From a virus, in the IMG/VR virus record IMGVR_UViG_3300031952_000152, positions 1-23,618 of that record: a stretch of 23,618 nucleotides of DNA. One strand, given 5' to 3'. The position numbers and the translations under genes were made by a program. This document shows, in pieces, positions 9,166-16,740 of this stretch. The notes beneath the pieces were generated by a model. That model ran no database searches. It worked only from the letters and a program-made list of their open reading frames with translations, and was not told where the DNA came from. Within the stretch, counting starts at the first letter, position 1; each line of letters starts with the position of its first letter.

Positions 9166-11019
9166 CTAGTATTTCCGGGGCATGCTAGACGGCATGGCGA
9201 ACTGCTCCCCCCGCGGCATCATCCAGGCGATGTACTTGAGCCAGTCCGGGACGTAGCCGCCGCCCTTCTGTACCACCCCTTGAAGCCCCTGGAAGGCGCT
9301 GTCGCTCATCCCGCGCATGTACTGTGCGCTCGGCGCCGGCGGCAGCCCGGCGAGGTTGGCGCCGGGATACGGTTGGCGCCCACCGTAGCTCAGGGTCTTC
9401 AACCAGGGCGGCATCGTCGGGCTGGCGGCGGGTTCCTCCTCGTCGTAGTCCGCCGTGACGTCCCCCCCGGCAGCAAACGACCGGGGGGTTGTCCCCGTGC
9501 CACCCGTACCCTGCTCCTGGGCGGTCTTCTTCTGGGACTTGATGTTCACCTCTTCGGGGGCTTCCTCGGCGAGGGTGGCGAAGAACGTTCCCGAGTGCAG
9601 GCCGACGATAGCGGCGGGTTCGCGGATAGTCATTCTTCCGCCGCCACTCATGGACGGGCTCTGCCCGCCCGCCCACAGGCGCTTGAGAGCCTCCGGGTCG
9701 GCCTTTGCCAGCGCCTCCTTCTCTCCCGCCGTCGATGAGGAGTAGCGCGATGTCGCTGCCAATCGCGACATGTTCTCCGGGGTCGCGTTCGCGAGTGCGG
9801 TCTGTGTCTCCTTGGGCGCGGCGTAGAAGTTGTAGATGTCGCTCTGCTCCTGGGGGGTGAACGTCTTGCCGGCGCCGGCCATGTACTCGTTCGCCGCGGC
9901 GCCGTACCCACCGGGGGCATAGCGGGCTTCCTGCTGGACGCCGATGGGGTCGTCCTGCCGGTATATCTGGTAGGTGCCCTGTCCCGCGTCCACAACACGC
10001 AGACCTTCGGCGGCCGCCGCCTTGATCGCCTCCTGCGCCCAGGCCCCGCTCACGGCGGTCCCGCCGTTCGGGATGTTCTTGAGAAGGTTCTGCAACCATG
10101 TTCCCCCGGTCCCGCCAATACCAGCGGGAGCCCCACCGCCAGCCCCAGCAGCGCCTCCGGGACTAGCCGCGCCTCCTGACGGCGGCCCCAGCAGCGACGG
10201 TTGCGCGCCTGCGCTAGGCACGGGCGCCTTCCAGGTCGTAGGCGTGTAGCCAGCCTCTCCATAGAGTCCCTTGAGCCAGTCCGGGAGCTGGAGACCCTCC
10301 GGGATGCCGGGACCTGCGTAGTCCTCCGGCAGTTCCTTCCCCTGTGTGGCGTACCAGTAGCTCACCCAGTCGGCCGGGTTCTTCTGCATCTCAGCAAGGG
10401 TCTGGAAATAACCGAGTCCGAGCTGCCCCGCCGCGATTGCGCGGTCGCTGTAGCCCTGTATTTGCGCCACGTCAACGGCCTGGCGGTAGGTAGCGTCGGC
10501 CTGGTACTTGCCCAAGTCCACCTGGCCGGCGGCGATGTCCTTTGACGCCTGGGCGTTGATGACGGCCGTGTCGACGGCCGAGCGGTAGTTCGCGTCTGCC
10601 GTGTACTTGTCGGCGTCCACCTGGCGGGTAACGACGTCGACGGCGGCACGGTAACTGACGTCCGCCTCGTAGCGCCTGGCATCCACCTCCATCCTTGCGA
10701 CGTCGCGCTGTGCGTCGGCGGAGATCTGCGCGGCGGCAACGCTGGCGCCACTGCCGCTGCCACCCTTGAGCAGTTCAGCATAGAACTGTTCGTTCTCAGC
10801 CTCCCCCTGAACAATAGCGAGGGCGATGTCGGGGTCCATCCCGCCATCTACGAGCTCCTGGTAGCGTCCGCCGATACCGCCGAGGCCGCTGTCCGCATTG
10901 GAACCAGACCCTAAATAGGCGTTTCTGGTGCTGACGGTTCCGGGTTCTCCCCACTTCCCCTGTCCGTAGATGCTTTGCAGCCACTCAGGGATTGTTTGCG
11001 TATCGGTTGGGAGTGCCAT
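9166..11019 (-). CDS. 617-aa virion-associated protein with 11-residue helical repeats and repeated P-x-W-L motifs
   Basis: ATG 11019 has a strong AGGAGG SD. Residues 106-204 divide cleanly into nine 11-residue units, three beginning Y-x-A-D-x2-Y-R-x-A-V with no gaps: a hendecad pattern typical of long amphipathic or right-handed coiled-coil helices. A Gly/Pro/Ala-rich linker (about 258-307) follows. A helical domain (about 320-450) and a low-complexity acidic C-terminus come next. The motif [IVLM]-P-x-W-L-[KQ] occurs four times (about 10-15, 245-250, 536-541, 590-595). No enzyme signature is seen. It sits downstream of portal and the 86-aa gene and is coupled to the giant gene. Hendecad helices are known from phage DNA-pilot proteins, so a role in ejection or inside the head is a reasonable inference; the family is not recognised. 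Confidence 0.6.
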   Translation of the reverse strand: MALPTDTQTIPEWLQSIYGQGKWGEPGTVSTRNAYLGSGSNADSGLGGIGGRYQELVDGGMDPDIALAIVQGEAENEQFYAELLKGGSGSGASVAAAQISADAQRDVARMEVDARRYEADVSYRAAVDVVTRQVDADKYTADANYRSAVDTAVINAQASKDIAAGQVDLGKYQADATYRQAVDVAQIQGYSDRAIAAGQLGLGYFQTLAEMQKNPADWVSYWYATQGKELPEDYAGPGIPEGLQLPDWLKGLYGEAGYTPTTWKAPVPSAGAQPSLLGPPSGGAASPGGAAGAGGGAPAGIGGTGGTWLQNLLKNIPNGGTAVSGAWAQEAIKAAAAEGLRVVDAGQGTYQIYRQDDPIGVQQEARYAPGGYGAAANEYMAGAGKTFTPQEQSDIYNFYAAPKETQTALANATPENMSRLAATSRYSSSTAGEKEALAKADPEALKRLWAGGQSPSMSGGGRMTIREPAAIVGLHSGTFFATLAEEAPEEVNIKSQKKTAQEQGTGGTGTTPRSFAAGGDVTADYDEEEPAASPTMPPWLKTLSYGGRQPYPGANLAGLPPAPSAQYMRGMSDSAFQGLQGVVQKGGGYVPDWLKYIAWMMPRGEQFAMPSSMPRKY

Positions 11020-11023
11020 GTCG

Positions 11024-11284
11024 CTATCCTCCTATCCTCAGACGCCGCTCGCGCAGGTTCATCTCGCGGCCTATCCAGTTGTTGACCGCCGGGCGCCCGT
11101 GCTCCTTGATCAGCACGGCGAGTTTCTCCGGCGTGAGACTGTCGAAGTCGCTCCGCAACTGCCGGCGGCTTTGTTCTTTCCCGAACGCCACAGGGCGGTT
11201 CTGGCGCGAAGCCTGGGCGTGTTCGGAGAGCACCCCGCTCACCAGCTCCAGGGCCCCGCCTATCACGTTCTCGTGCCTACGCAT
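11024..11284 (-). CDS. Small 86-aa protein coupled to portal, unknown function
   Basis: Its ATG shares one base with the portal stop codon (TAATG), so it is probably translated by re-initiation after portal. The protein is helical and strongly basic at both ends. A TPEKLAVLIKEHG helix (about 51-63) is followed by AVNNWIGREMNLRERRLRIGG. No family is recognised. Its place between portal and the two large proteins suggests a minor head or head-completion role, by position only. Confidence 0.6.
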   Translation of the reverse strand: MRRHENVIGGALELVSGVLSEHAQASRQNRPVAFGKEQSRRQLRSDFDSLTPEKLAVLIKEHGRPAVNNWIGREMNLRERRLRIGG

Positions 11285-13188
11285 TACACTGCCCTCGCGG
11301 GTTTAGGCGGGCCTCGGCGGGCGAGTTGACGAAGGATGAGGTCAATTTCCTTCGTGCTACCCGGCGCCGGCGCGGGATTCGGCCGTATGCGGCCAGCCAT
11401 AGGCGCAAGACCTTCGGCTGGAGGCACTGGCGCCCCGATACCGGCCCCCGGCGGGGCAAGGCCCGCCCCACCCATTCCTACTGCTGCCATCTGTTCCGGC
11501 GTCGGGCCGGCACCACCGGCACGCTCTGTCTGCTTGGCTTCTTCGGCGACCATGATCTCGTCGAGGTTCCAGCCGTACTCTTCCGCAGCCTGTTGTGCGA
11601 GGAGCTGTTGCACCGGCTGGCCGAACAGTGCCATGTCGCGGAGTACCTTCTTGAGAGTGCCGCTGGCGTCCTCGTTGCCCAGACCCTCTTCCTGGAGCTG
11701 CTCCCACGGGATGACGTGCTGGATGAACTCTTTGATGAACTCGCTCCGGCGGGTGATCTGGTCTTGCGGCAGATTGGGGTCGAGGACGGCTTGGACGGCG
11801 TAGTAGCCGCCTATCTCTTCCGCTGAGATGCTGCCCTTCCACCAGCCGTTCTTGTAGGGCCCGGCGACTTCTACGTCGTCCTCAACGTACTCGGCGAGCA
11901 TTTGCCAGTGCTCAAAGGTCTGTTGGAGCGCGATCTGAGTGGCCTGCTTGAGCGGGTCCATGATGAGCCGGGCCACGCCGAGGTATATCTGCGACTGGTA
12001 GGCCGTGTTCTCTCCCTGACGGAGTCCGCGCGCTACCGGCGGCAGGGTGTCGTCGTCGATGGCGGTCGAGAGGTGTCCGAGCTGCTCGAAGAGTTCGCGG
12101 GGGAAGCGTCCGACGTCGATCGCGTTCAGCTTCCAGCCCTTGTATTGGTTCAGGTCGCCGGGGGCAACGCTCACCTGGGGGTTCTGGTCGGCCTCGTTAT
12201 CGGGGATACTGGAATCGCGGAGGAGTTCCCAGACGCGCCAGGCCGTGCCGTGGAGGATCGCCCCGATCTGTGTCTCACGGCGGGCTTCTTCCTCGAGCAT
12301 GGATTTCACGATGTAGAGAAAAGACCTGTGAACGACCTCCGGCCCGGCCATCGTCGCGTTGTACTGACTGGCGACCGGCGCCGGCTCCCCGAAGCTGGGG
12401 AGTATCCAGGCATAGGGGACGAACCCCATGTCGTTGCGCCTGTTCAGGTATTCGCCGCCGTTCACGAGGATGATCTTGCGTTCGGGGCTCGTGAACTCGG
12501 TCCAGCGCACCAGTCCCGTCGCCGGGTTGTTGTTGGCTACGCCGGCGGACACTCCTATGGGGATCGTCCTGCCGAGCATCCTCTCCGCCCGCGACTTGGG
12601 AATTCTGACGTCCTCGATCACATAGCAGCCATCGGGGTCGGGCAGCAGGATCAGGGGGTCGGGGGAAACGCAGGCGATGGGGCAACCGCCCGCCTGGATC
12701 CGCTGCCAGCGACGCAGGCGGAACTCATAGGCATCGTCGGTCTCGCCATCCATCCGCTCCGGCTCCGGCATCCAATAGTCGGGGTCGAGGCTGTTCTTGA
12801 AGCATCCCAGGCCGCGAACGACGGCGTAGAAGACGGAGCCACGCACGGGCGGCGGCGTCAGACGTTGGGCCGCGTAGACCGGCAATTTGTTATAGATAAC
12901 CCGCAGCCACTTTTCCCTCTTGTCGGCGATCTTCTGCCACTTGTCGCCGTCCGACTGTGGCGGACAGTACAATCGCAGGTTCCCGGACGTAATGTGCGAG
13001 ACCATACGGTCGCACTGGCGCCGACCCGTGCCAGGGATGACGACGGGAAATTGCTTTGGGGCCTTGACGACAAACTTGAGGTTGTACATGCGGTCCAGCA
13101 TCATCATCTCGCTGTGCATCGTCGAGTAGTACGTGCGGAGCCCGTTGGCCGCGCTGAGGACCTCGCTAGCGGTTGATGGAAGCGACAT
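11284..13188 (-). CDS. Portal protein
   Basis: A 634-aa protein starting at ATG 13188, with a GGGAGGAG SD about 5 nt upstream; a longer in-frame start exists inside terL but would be unsupported. It directly follows terL (23-nt overlap). The order terS-terL-portal and the size are standard for the dodecameric head vertex through which DNA is packaged and ejected. Visible features: an N-terminal helix-rich region, a central wing-like alpha/beta region with SPERKIILVNGGEYLNRRN, a long helical stretch ending FEHWQMLAEYVEDDVEV, then basic-aromatic PYKNGWWKGSIS. The last ~110 residues are Gly/Pro/Ala-rich (barrel or disordered tail). Identity comes from context plus general resemblance to phage portals. 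Confidence 0.85.
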   Translation of the reverse strand: MSLPSTASEVLSAANGLRTYYSTMHSEMMMLDRMYNLKFVVKAPKQFPVVIPGTGRRQCDRMVSHITSGNLRLYCPPQSDGDKWQKIADKREKWLRVIYNKLPVYAAQRLTPPPVRGSVFYAVVRGLGCFKNSLDPDYWMPEPERMDGETDDAYEFRLRRWQRIQAGGCPIACVSPDPLILLPDPDGCYVIEDVRIPKSRAERMLGRTIPIGVSAGVANNNPATGLVRWTEFTSPERKIILVNGGEYLNRRNDMGFVPYAWILPSFGEPAPVASQYNATMAGPEVVHRSFLYIVKSMLEEEARRETQIGAILHGTAWRVWELLRDSSIPDNEADQNPQVSVAPGDLNQYKGWKLNAIDVGRFPRELFEQLGHLSTAIDDDTLPPVARGLRQGENTAYQSQIYLGVARLIMDPLKQATQIALQQTFEHWQMLAEYVEDDVEVAGPYKNGWWKGSISAEEIGGYYAVQAVLDPNLPQDQITRRSEFIKEFIQHVIPWEQLQEEGLGNEDASGTLKKVLRDMALFGQPVQQLLAQQAAEEYGWNLDEIMVAEEAKQTERAGGAGPTPEQMAAVGMGGAGLAPPGAGIGAPVPPAEGLAPMAGRIRPNPAPAPGSTKEIDLILRQLARRGPPKPARAV

Positions 13189-14686
13189 CTCTCTCCTCCC
13201 CCTGCCACGGGCCGTAGGCTGAGCGCGGCGCTCTCGACTTCTGTGGCTTTCTGACGTAGCCGAACTCGTGGATGAGCAGATACCCGACTGCCTTACAAGC
13301 GTCGTTGAACTTGTCGACCGGCCTGTCGGACCGGGCGTTACCATCGTTGTCGGTGGGGTACACGTAGGCACCGCCGACGTCGACGTGTGGCGACTGGGGG
13401 CCCGCACCCATCTCGCAGATGAAGCCCTGACAGACGGGGTTGACCTGCATCCGCGGCTGCTCGGTAACGGGGTCGAGCATGAGGAAGGTGTCGACTCTCT
13501 CTATCCCGTCCTCAATCCCCACCCTGTTCGTGAAGACCGGCAGGTTCGTTGCGTCGTGCCAAACCTCAGCGCAGGACTGCTCGTGGTTCACGGTGCGCTG
13601 CCGCCCGGCGATGTCCATGACGATACCCTCGACGTCCTTCCACCAGGGTTTTTGCCGGCAGATGTTGATCGCCATCATGTTCGTGAGGCCGGTGTGGTAG
13701 ACGGGTTCGTCGAAGACGCGGCAGACATCGTCGCTGGTGAACTGGACGGCTTCCACGGCGTAGGCGTGAGCTCGTCCGGGGTCGATCGCGAGCCAAACGG
13801 GGAGTCCGGGGATGTAGGTACACTCGCTCGAGACGTGGATGTGGTTCTTGAATAGCTTGAACACTAGGCCTCTCGGTGGCGCCGGCACTGCGCCGACGCG
13901 CTCCAGGAAGACGTCCGGCTTGTAGTGCTCCTCGAGGATCTTGATCTCTGGGTCATCACGTCCTCCGGGGTAGGCGTGGGGGTTGGCCCAGCTCGGTAAT
14001 GTGAAGGAGACAACCCCCCGCGTGTTGTCGGTCAGACCCATCGTGTAGTATTCGGGCAGCCATCCCACCGACCCCTCGAAGGTGCCTACCGCGTTCACCC
14101 ACCCGCCCGTCTGCGACACGCGCCCGAGAACACGGGTGAAGGCGTCGTGTACAAGGCGGCCCGGCTCACATATCAGCGCCCCGTGGAAGAAGACCCGCCT
14201 GATACGAAGCGGGTCCTTGGCGCTCCAGGTGTCGATGAGGGTCCCACTCTTGGTTACGACCTTCCATCGGCCCTGATCCGGCTTTGCGAGCGACCCCGGC
14301 TTGATCATCCCGAGCTTGGAGAGCCCGTCGACCAGGTACTCGAACTCTTCGCGGGTGTCGTCGAACTCCTGCGCGACGAGTCCATAGTGCAGGAACGGCT
14401 CGCCGCGGCCGAACGTGTCCGGCGTCAGTATGGTGTAGGGCAGGAGATCCTCGCCGGCTGACCGGCTCTTCCCCCCGCGTTCGCCGCCGGAGACGATCTC
14501 AATCTTTGCCATCGCCGTGTGGAACGGCAGGGCAGCCTCCGTTGGCTGATATCCCGTCTCCTTCCACACCGGCAACTTCGCCTCGAGCGGCAACCGCAAC
14601 GAGGGCCACGCCCATCGCCTCAAAAACAGCTCTTGTGGAGGGGCTAAGGTCGTGCTCACTGCCTCCCTTGTCCAGTCCGAGTACAC
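13166..14686 (-). CDS. terL: Terminase large subunit (packaging ATPase and nuclease)
   Basis: A 506-aa frame taken from GTG 14686. Starts at 14569 (GTG) or nearby TTG codons would shorten the overlap with terS; the conserved domain begins near residue 44. The ATPase has an atypical Walker A, SGGERGGKS (66-74, Lys73), after the GYQPTEAALPFH entry motif. The likely Walker B is LICEPG (161-166), with Glu164 as candidate catalytic residue and Cys163 where Asp is usual. GTFEGS (201-206) fits the coupling motif. The RNase-H-like nuclease shows aspartates in LAIDPGRA (Asp302), IVMDIAG (Asp358) and FNDACKA (Asp462). It drives ATP-powered DNA packaging into the procapsid and cuts the concatemer. It overlaps terS by up to 188 nt and portal by 23 nt. 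Confidence 0.92.
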   Translation of the reverse strand: MYSDWTREAVSTTLAPPQELFLRRWAWPSLRLPLEAKLPVWKETGYQPTEAALPFHTAMAKIEIVSGGERGGKSRSAGEDLLPYTILTPDTFGRGEPFLHYGLVAQEFDDTREEFEYLVDGLSKLGMIKPGSLAKPDQGRWKVVTKSGTLIDTWSAKDPLRIRRVFFHGALICEPGRLVHDAFTRVLGRVSQTGGWVNAVGTFEGSVGWLPEYYTMGLTDNTRGVVSFTLPSWANPHAYPGGRDDPEIKILEEHYKPDVFLERVGAVPAPPRGLVFKLFKNHIHVSSECTYIPGLPVWLAIDPGRAHAYAVEAVQFTSDDVCRVFDEPVYHTGLTNMMAINICRQKPWWKDVEGIVMDIAGRQRTVNHEQSCAEVWHDATNLPVFTNRVGIEDGIERVDTFLMLDPVTEQPRMQVNPVCQGFICEMGAGPQSPHVDVGGAYVYPTDNDGNARSDRPVDKFNDACKAVGYLLIHEFGYVRKPQKSRAPRSAYGPWQGEERDVASINR

Positions 14687-15215
14687 GCGCCGTCAGGTCG
14701 GCGGCCTTCTCTTTGTCCAGGAAACCCGGCGCCCCCAGGCCCTCGAGTAGAGCGTTGACCAGTAGGGCCTCCAGCTCCTCCCGTTGCGCCGCGACGGTAT
14801 CTATGCCCTGAGCCGCCAGTTGCGACTCGGTCGCCATGAAGGAACCTACGGGGTGCTCCGGCTTGAGCCATCGAGTCGCCGTCCGCCGGTCGATGCCGGC
14901 CCTTACCGCCGCCCGGCCGGGTTTCCGGCCGTTTGCCAGGTAGAACGTCAGAAAAAGGAGCTGCTTGGGCTCCAGTCCCTCGGCGCCATACCTTGCCAGG
15001 TGGCCGATCTTCGCGGGCGACCGCCGGACTAACTCCCGATCTTGATTGTGTCCTGCCCCGGCAGCTTCGGCGACTTGGTCGGCGCTACGTTGTCGGGGTT
15101 CCCCTTCTGTGTGAACGCGAGCCCCTTGTGCACTGTGCTCGGCGCCGGGCCGCCCCCGGGCTTTCCCGTTCCCTCTGCCATTTCCAGTCCCTCCTTTGCT
15201 ACTTCTCGCGGCCAT
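14499..15215 (-). CDS. terS: Terminase small subunit (start uncertain)
   Basis: Up to 238 aa from ATG 15215, which has AAGGAG 8 nt upstream. The core begins near residue 64 (RRSPAKIGHLARYG). It contains an HTH-like helix pair, NGRKPGRAAVRAGIDRRTAT (95-114), typical of small terminases that recognise pac or cos DNA, then helices for oligomerisation and terL contact. The order before terL supports the call. The first ~60 codons are suspect: they fully overlap a 50-codon frame with its own SD and stronger G/C bias at the third codon position. No canonical start exists in the terS frame between the end of that small ORF and the conserved core. The real N-terminus could be the long form, a frameshift product or a non-ATG start. 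Confidence 0.78.
   Translation of the reverse strand: MAARSSKGGTGNGRGNGKARGRPGAEHSAQGARVHTEGEPRQRSADQVAEAAGAGHNQDRELVRRSPAKIGHLARYGAEGLEPKQLLFLTFYLANGRKPGRAAVRAGIDRRTATRWLKPEHPVGSFMATESQLAAQGIDTVAAQREELEALLVNALLEGLGAPGFLDKEKAADLTARVLGLDKGGSEHDLSPSTRAVFEAMGVALVAVAARGEVAGVEGDGISANGGCPAVPHGDGKD
15029..15181 (-). CDS. 50-aa ORF overlapping the 5' part of terS in another frame
   Basis: ATG 15181 has an ideal AAGGAGG SD about 7 nt upstream. The frame ends TAG at 15029-15031. The product, beginning MAEGTGKPGGGPAPSTVH and ending GQDTIKIGS, is small, Gly/Pro/Lys-rich and probably disordered. Its third codon positions are mostly G/C, clearly more so than the overlapping terS frame over the same bases. 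It may be a separate small protein or the true N-terminal part of terS joined by a -1 shift. No classical slippery heptamer is visible. Confidence 0.45.
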   Translation of the reverse strand: MAEGTGKPGGGPAPSTVHKGLAFTQKGNPDNVAPTKSPKLPGQDTIKIGS

Positions 15216-15290
15216 CTGGTCCGCTCCTTAACAATCTGCCGCCATTTCGGCGGCATACTAAACTCGTCTGACTCGTTAAGTACCTGGGCG

Positions 15291-15614
15291 TCAGGGGTTC
15301 GAGAGATGGGGCTGGTCTACCCCCTCTACCCCCTGCTCCCGGCGTAGTTGTGTCCGCCGCCAGAGCCAGAACAGACCTTCCTCCAACTTCGTTATGGCGA
15401 GAGCGTTCTCGCGGCACATGAACCTCCCGCGCTGAAACCCGCGGAGTCGGTTTAACAACACCTCGAGCAGCGCCTCTATCGTGGTGCCGTTGATGCCCTC
15501 CGGCTCCGGGCCCGCCTGGAACTTGATGTACCCACAGTCCAGGTCCCCGCGCTTGAGTTCAACCCGCGCCGGACTCCCATCCATCGCCTCCCGGTCGCTG
15601 GTCCCGTCTGCCAT
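15291..15614 (-). CDS. Putative Acb2/Tad1-like cyclic-nucleotide sponge (anti-CBASS/anti-Thoeris)
   Basis: A 107-aa protein with AGGAGG about 7 nt before ATG 15614. An N-terminal beta-like part containing DCGYIKFQAGP (26-36) and a short helix (LLEVLLNRLRGFQ, 49-61) lead to the key stretch CRENALAITKLEEGLFWL (67-84), then WRRTQLRREQGVEG. The pattern 'RE-x-ALAxTKLEEAxxW' is what I recognise as the Acb2/Tad1 hairpin domain, common in small phage proteins. Characterised members bind cyclic di-/trinucleotides or gcADPR and so block CBASS or Thoeris defence; this copy's ligand is unknown. The GVEG tail is typical of a subfamily usually annotated hypothetical. It is placed upstream of terS. Confidence 0.6.
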   Translation of the reverse strand: MADGTSDREAMDGSPARVELKRGDLDCGYIKFQAGPEPEGINGTTIEALLEVLLNRLRGFQRGRFMCRENALAITKLEEGLFWLWRRTQLRREQGVEGVDQPHLSNP

Positions 15615-15645
15615 CTATGACCTCCTGACCGTTATGTCTGACCCC

Positions 15646-15891
15646 TTACTTCCGCCTCTTCTTCGAGGCCTTCGCCGTCTTGAGCCCCTCGTGTATCAGC
15701 TCCCGTGGGCTCATCTCTTCCCGCTTCTTCGCCGGCGCCCCGGTCGGCTCCCACCCGTGCTCCACCCCCCGCAAGAGGTTCATCTGCGCCTGCGCCTTCG
15801 CCGGCGTTGTCGCCTTCGCGTGTACCCGCCCCGTCGCCTTGTTCGCGACCTTCACCCGGCCACCCCTGGCTTTCCGCGTCCCGTATGGCAT
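15646..15891 (-). CDS. Small basic 81-aa phage protein, unknown function
   Basis: ATG 15891, with GGAGGGG about 8 nt upstream, is preferred over an upstream in-frame start because of this SD. The N-terminus MPYGTRKARGGRVKVANKAT, followed by AKATTPAKAQAQMNLLRGVEHG, resembles a recurrent family of very short phage and virus proteins of unknown role (pattern 'basic strand - TTxxKAxxQxxLL'). The rest is Lys/Arg-rich and ends KASKKRRK. Nucleic-acid binding is plausible from charge. It is the first gene of the leftward packaging/structural operon. Confidence 0.6.
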   Translation of the reverse strand: MPYGTRKARGGRVKVANKATGRVHAKATTPAKAQAQMNLLRGVEHGWEPTGAPAKKREEMSPRELIHEGLKTAKASKKRRK

Positions 15892-15974
15892 CTCTCGCCC
15901 CTCCGTGCTAAAATAAGGGCAGCCGCGACGGTGGATGCCGCCCGGCTGCATGACATCGAAAGGAGCACCCTCCG
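15892..15974. promoter_or_regulatory. Divergent intergenic region between the packaging operon and the HNH gene
   Basis: This 83-bp gap separates the leftward 81-aa gene from the rightward HNH gene, so at least one promoter is expected. A small AT island with TAAAAT (15909-15914), a -10-like hexamer for the plus strand, stands out in GC-rich sequence. No good -35 hexamer sits at the right distance. AAAGGAG near 15965 is the SD of the HNH gene. Confidence 0.35.
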
Positions 15975-16478
15975 ATGTGCCCTCAGTCTACCACGCCAGC
16001 CCCCGAGCCCCTAGCATCCGAAGAGTGGCGTCCTATCACCCTCTACAAGGACTGGGAGGGTGTCTACTCGGTCAGCTCCCTCGGCCGCGTCCGCCGCGAA
16101 ACCGCCGGCCAGGGCGCCCAGGCGGGCCACATTCTCAAGCCGAATACCGGCCCCGGCGGTTATCTCCGCGTCCTGCTCTCCTACCAGGGCCAGCAGCGCT
16201 ACTTTCCCATTCACCGGCTCGTTGCCTTTGCCTTCGGCCCCACAACCGACCCCCTGACATTCCGACTCACCCAGGTCAACCACATCAACGGCGATAAGGG
16301 CGACAACCGCCCCCTCAACCTGAGGTGCGCCCGCCGAGGTTCGCACCGACCTGCCGAACGACCGCACACCGGAGGCCGGTCGAACCGCGCTATCCTCCAC
16401 CGCCTTCTCGACCTCCAGAGTGCCGGTCCCATCGGCGCGTTGCCCTGGGAAATCGACCCGGTCGCCGCCGAAGTTTAG
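15975..16478 (+). CDS. HNH endonuclease with NUMOD4 motif
   Basis: A 167-aa protein starting at ATG 15975, with AGGAG about 9-10 nt upstream. EEWRPI (16-21) followed by YSVSSLGRVRR (31-41) is the NUMOD4 DNA-binding motif of homing-type endonucleases. The HNH part has His80 (FPIHRLVAFAF) and VNHINGDKGDNRPLNL (101-116), with the catalytic His103 and the metal-binding Asn-rich loop. After the HNH core the protein is short and Arg-rich and does not show the usual following helix, so the C-terminus may have diverged. Such enzymes nick or cut specific DNA and often behave as selfish free-standing genes. The orientation against the neighbouring operon and the position beside a repeat array fit insertion or an origin-linked role. 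Confidence 0.85.
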   Translation: MCPQSTTPAPEPLASEEWRPITLYKDWEGVYSVSSLGRVRRETAGQGAQAGHILKPNTGPGGYLRVLLSYQGQQRYFPIHRLVAFAFGPTTDPLTFRLTQVNHINGDKGDNRPLNLRCARRGSHRPAERPHTGGRSNRAILHRLLDLQSAGPIGALPWEIDPVAAEV

Positions 16479-16500
16479 GCTATGGTCGGTTTTGTCAGAG

Positions 16501-16522
16501 CCCCGCGCGGGGGGTACACCCC
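16501..16522 (+). terminator. GC-rich palindromes after the HNH gene
   Basis: A self-complementary 12-mer, CCCCGCGCGGGG (16501-16512), lies 22 bp past the HNH stop and overlaps a second small hairpin, GGGGT-AC-ACCCC (16511-16522). There is no T-run, so termination is only plausible. Confidence 0.4.
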
Positions 16523-16624
16523 ATAAATGACCCCACAGATACGAGGGTCTTATACGATACATCAGTGATCTTTTTTAACATACTGACAGAACATGACAAA
16601 ACCTAGGTTCTGTCAGAGAGCCTT

Positions 16625-16740
16625 TGACATATCCTAAACTTCTCCACATCTGGGAGACCCCTCCGCTGCCGCCGTAGACTAATCTTCCCGTATCCACTCT
16701 CTTATATATACCCCCCCCTAACTGCTGACATATCCTAAAC
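16625..16740 (+). repeat. Exact 15-bp direct repeat TGACATATCCTAAAC within the array
   Basis: Identical copies lie at 16625-16639 and 16726-16740. They begin with the same TGACA as the TGACAAAACC units but then diverge. The two copies flank a segment with TATATATA and a run of eight C (16711-16718). A second class of binding site, or decayed units, is possible. Confidence 0.7.

Noticed and set aside
9185-10099. Long minus-strand frame of 304 codons within the 617-aa gene
   Set aside because: Arg/Gly-rich shadow of the well-supported frame, which has a strong SD and clear repeats.
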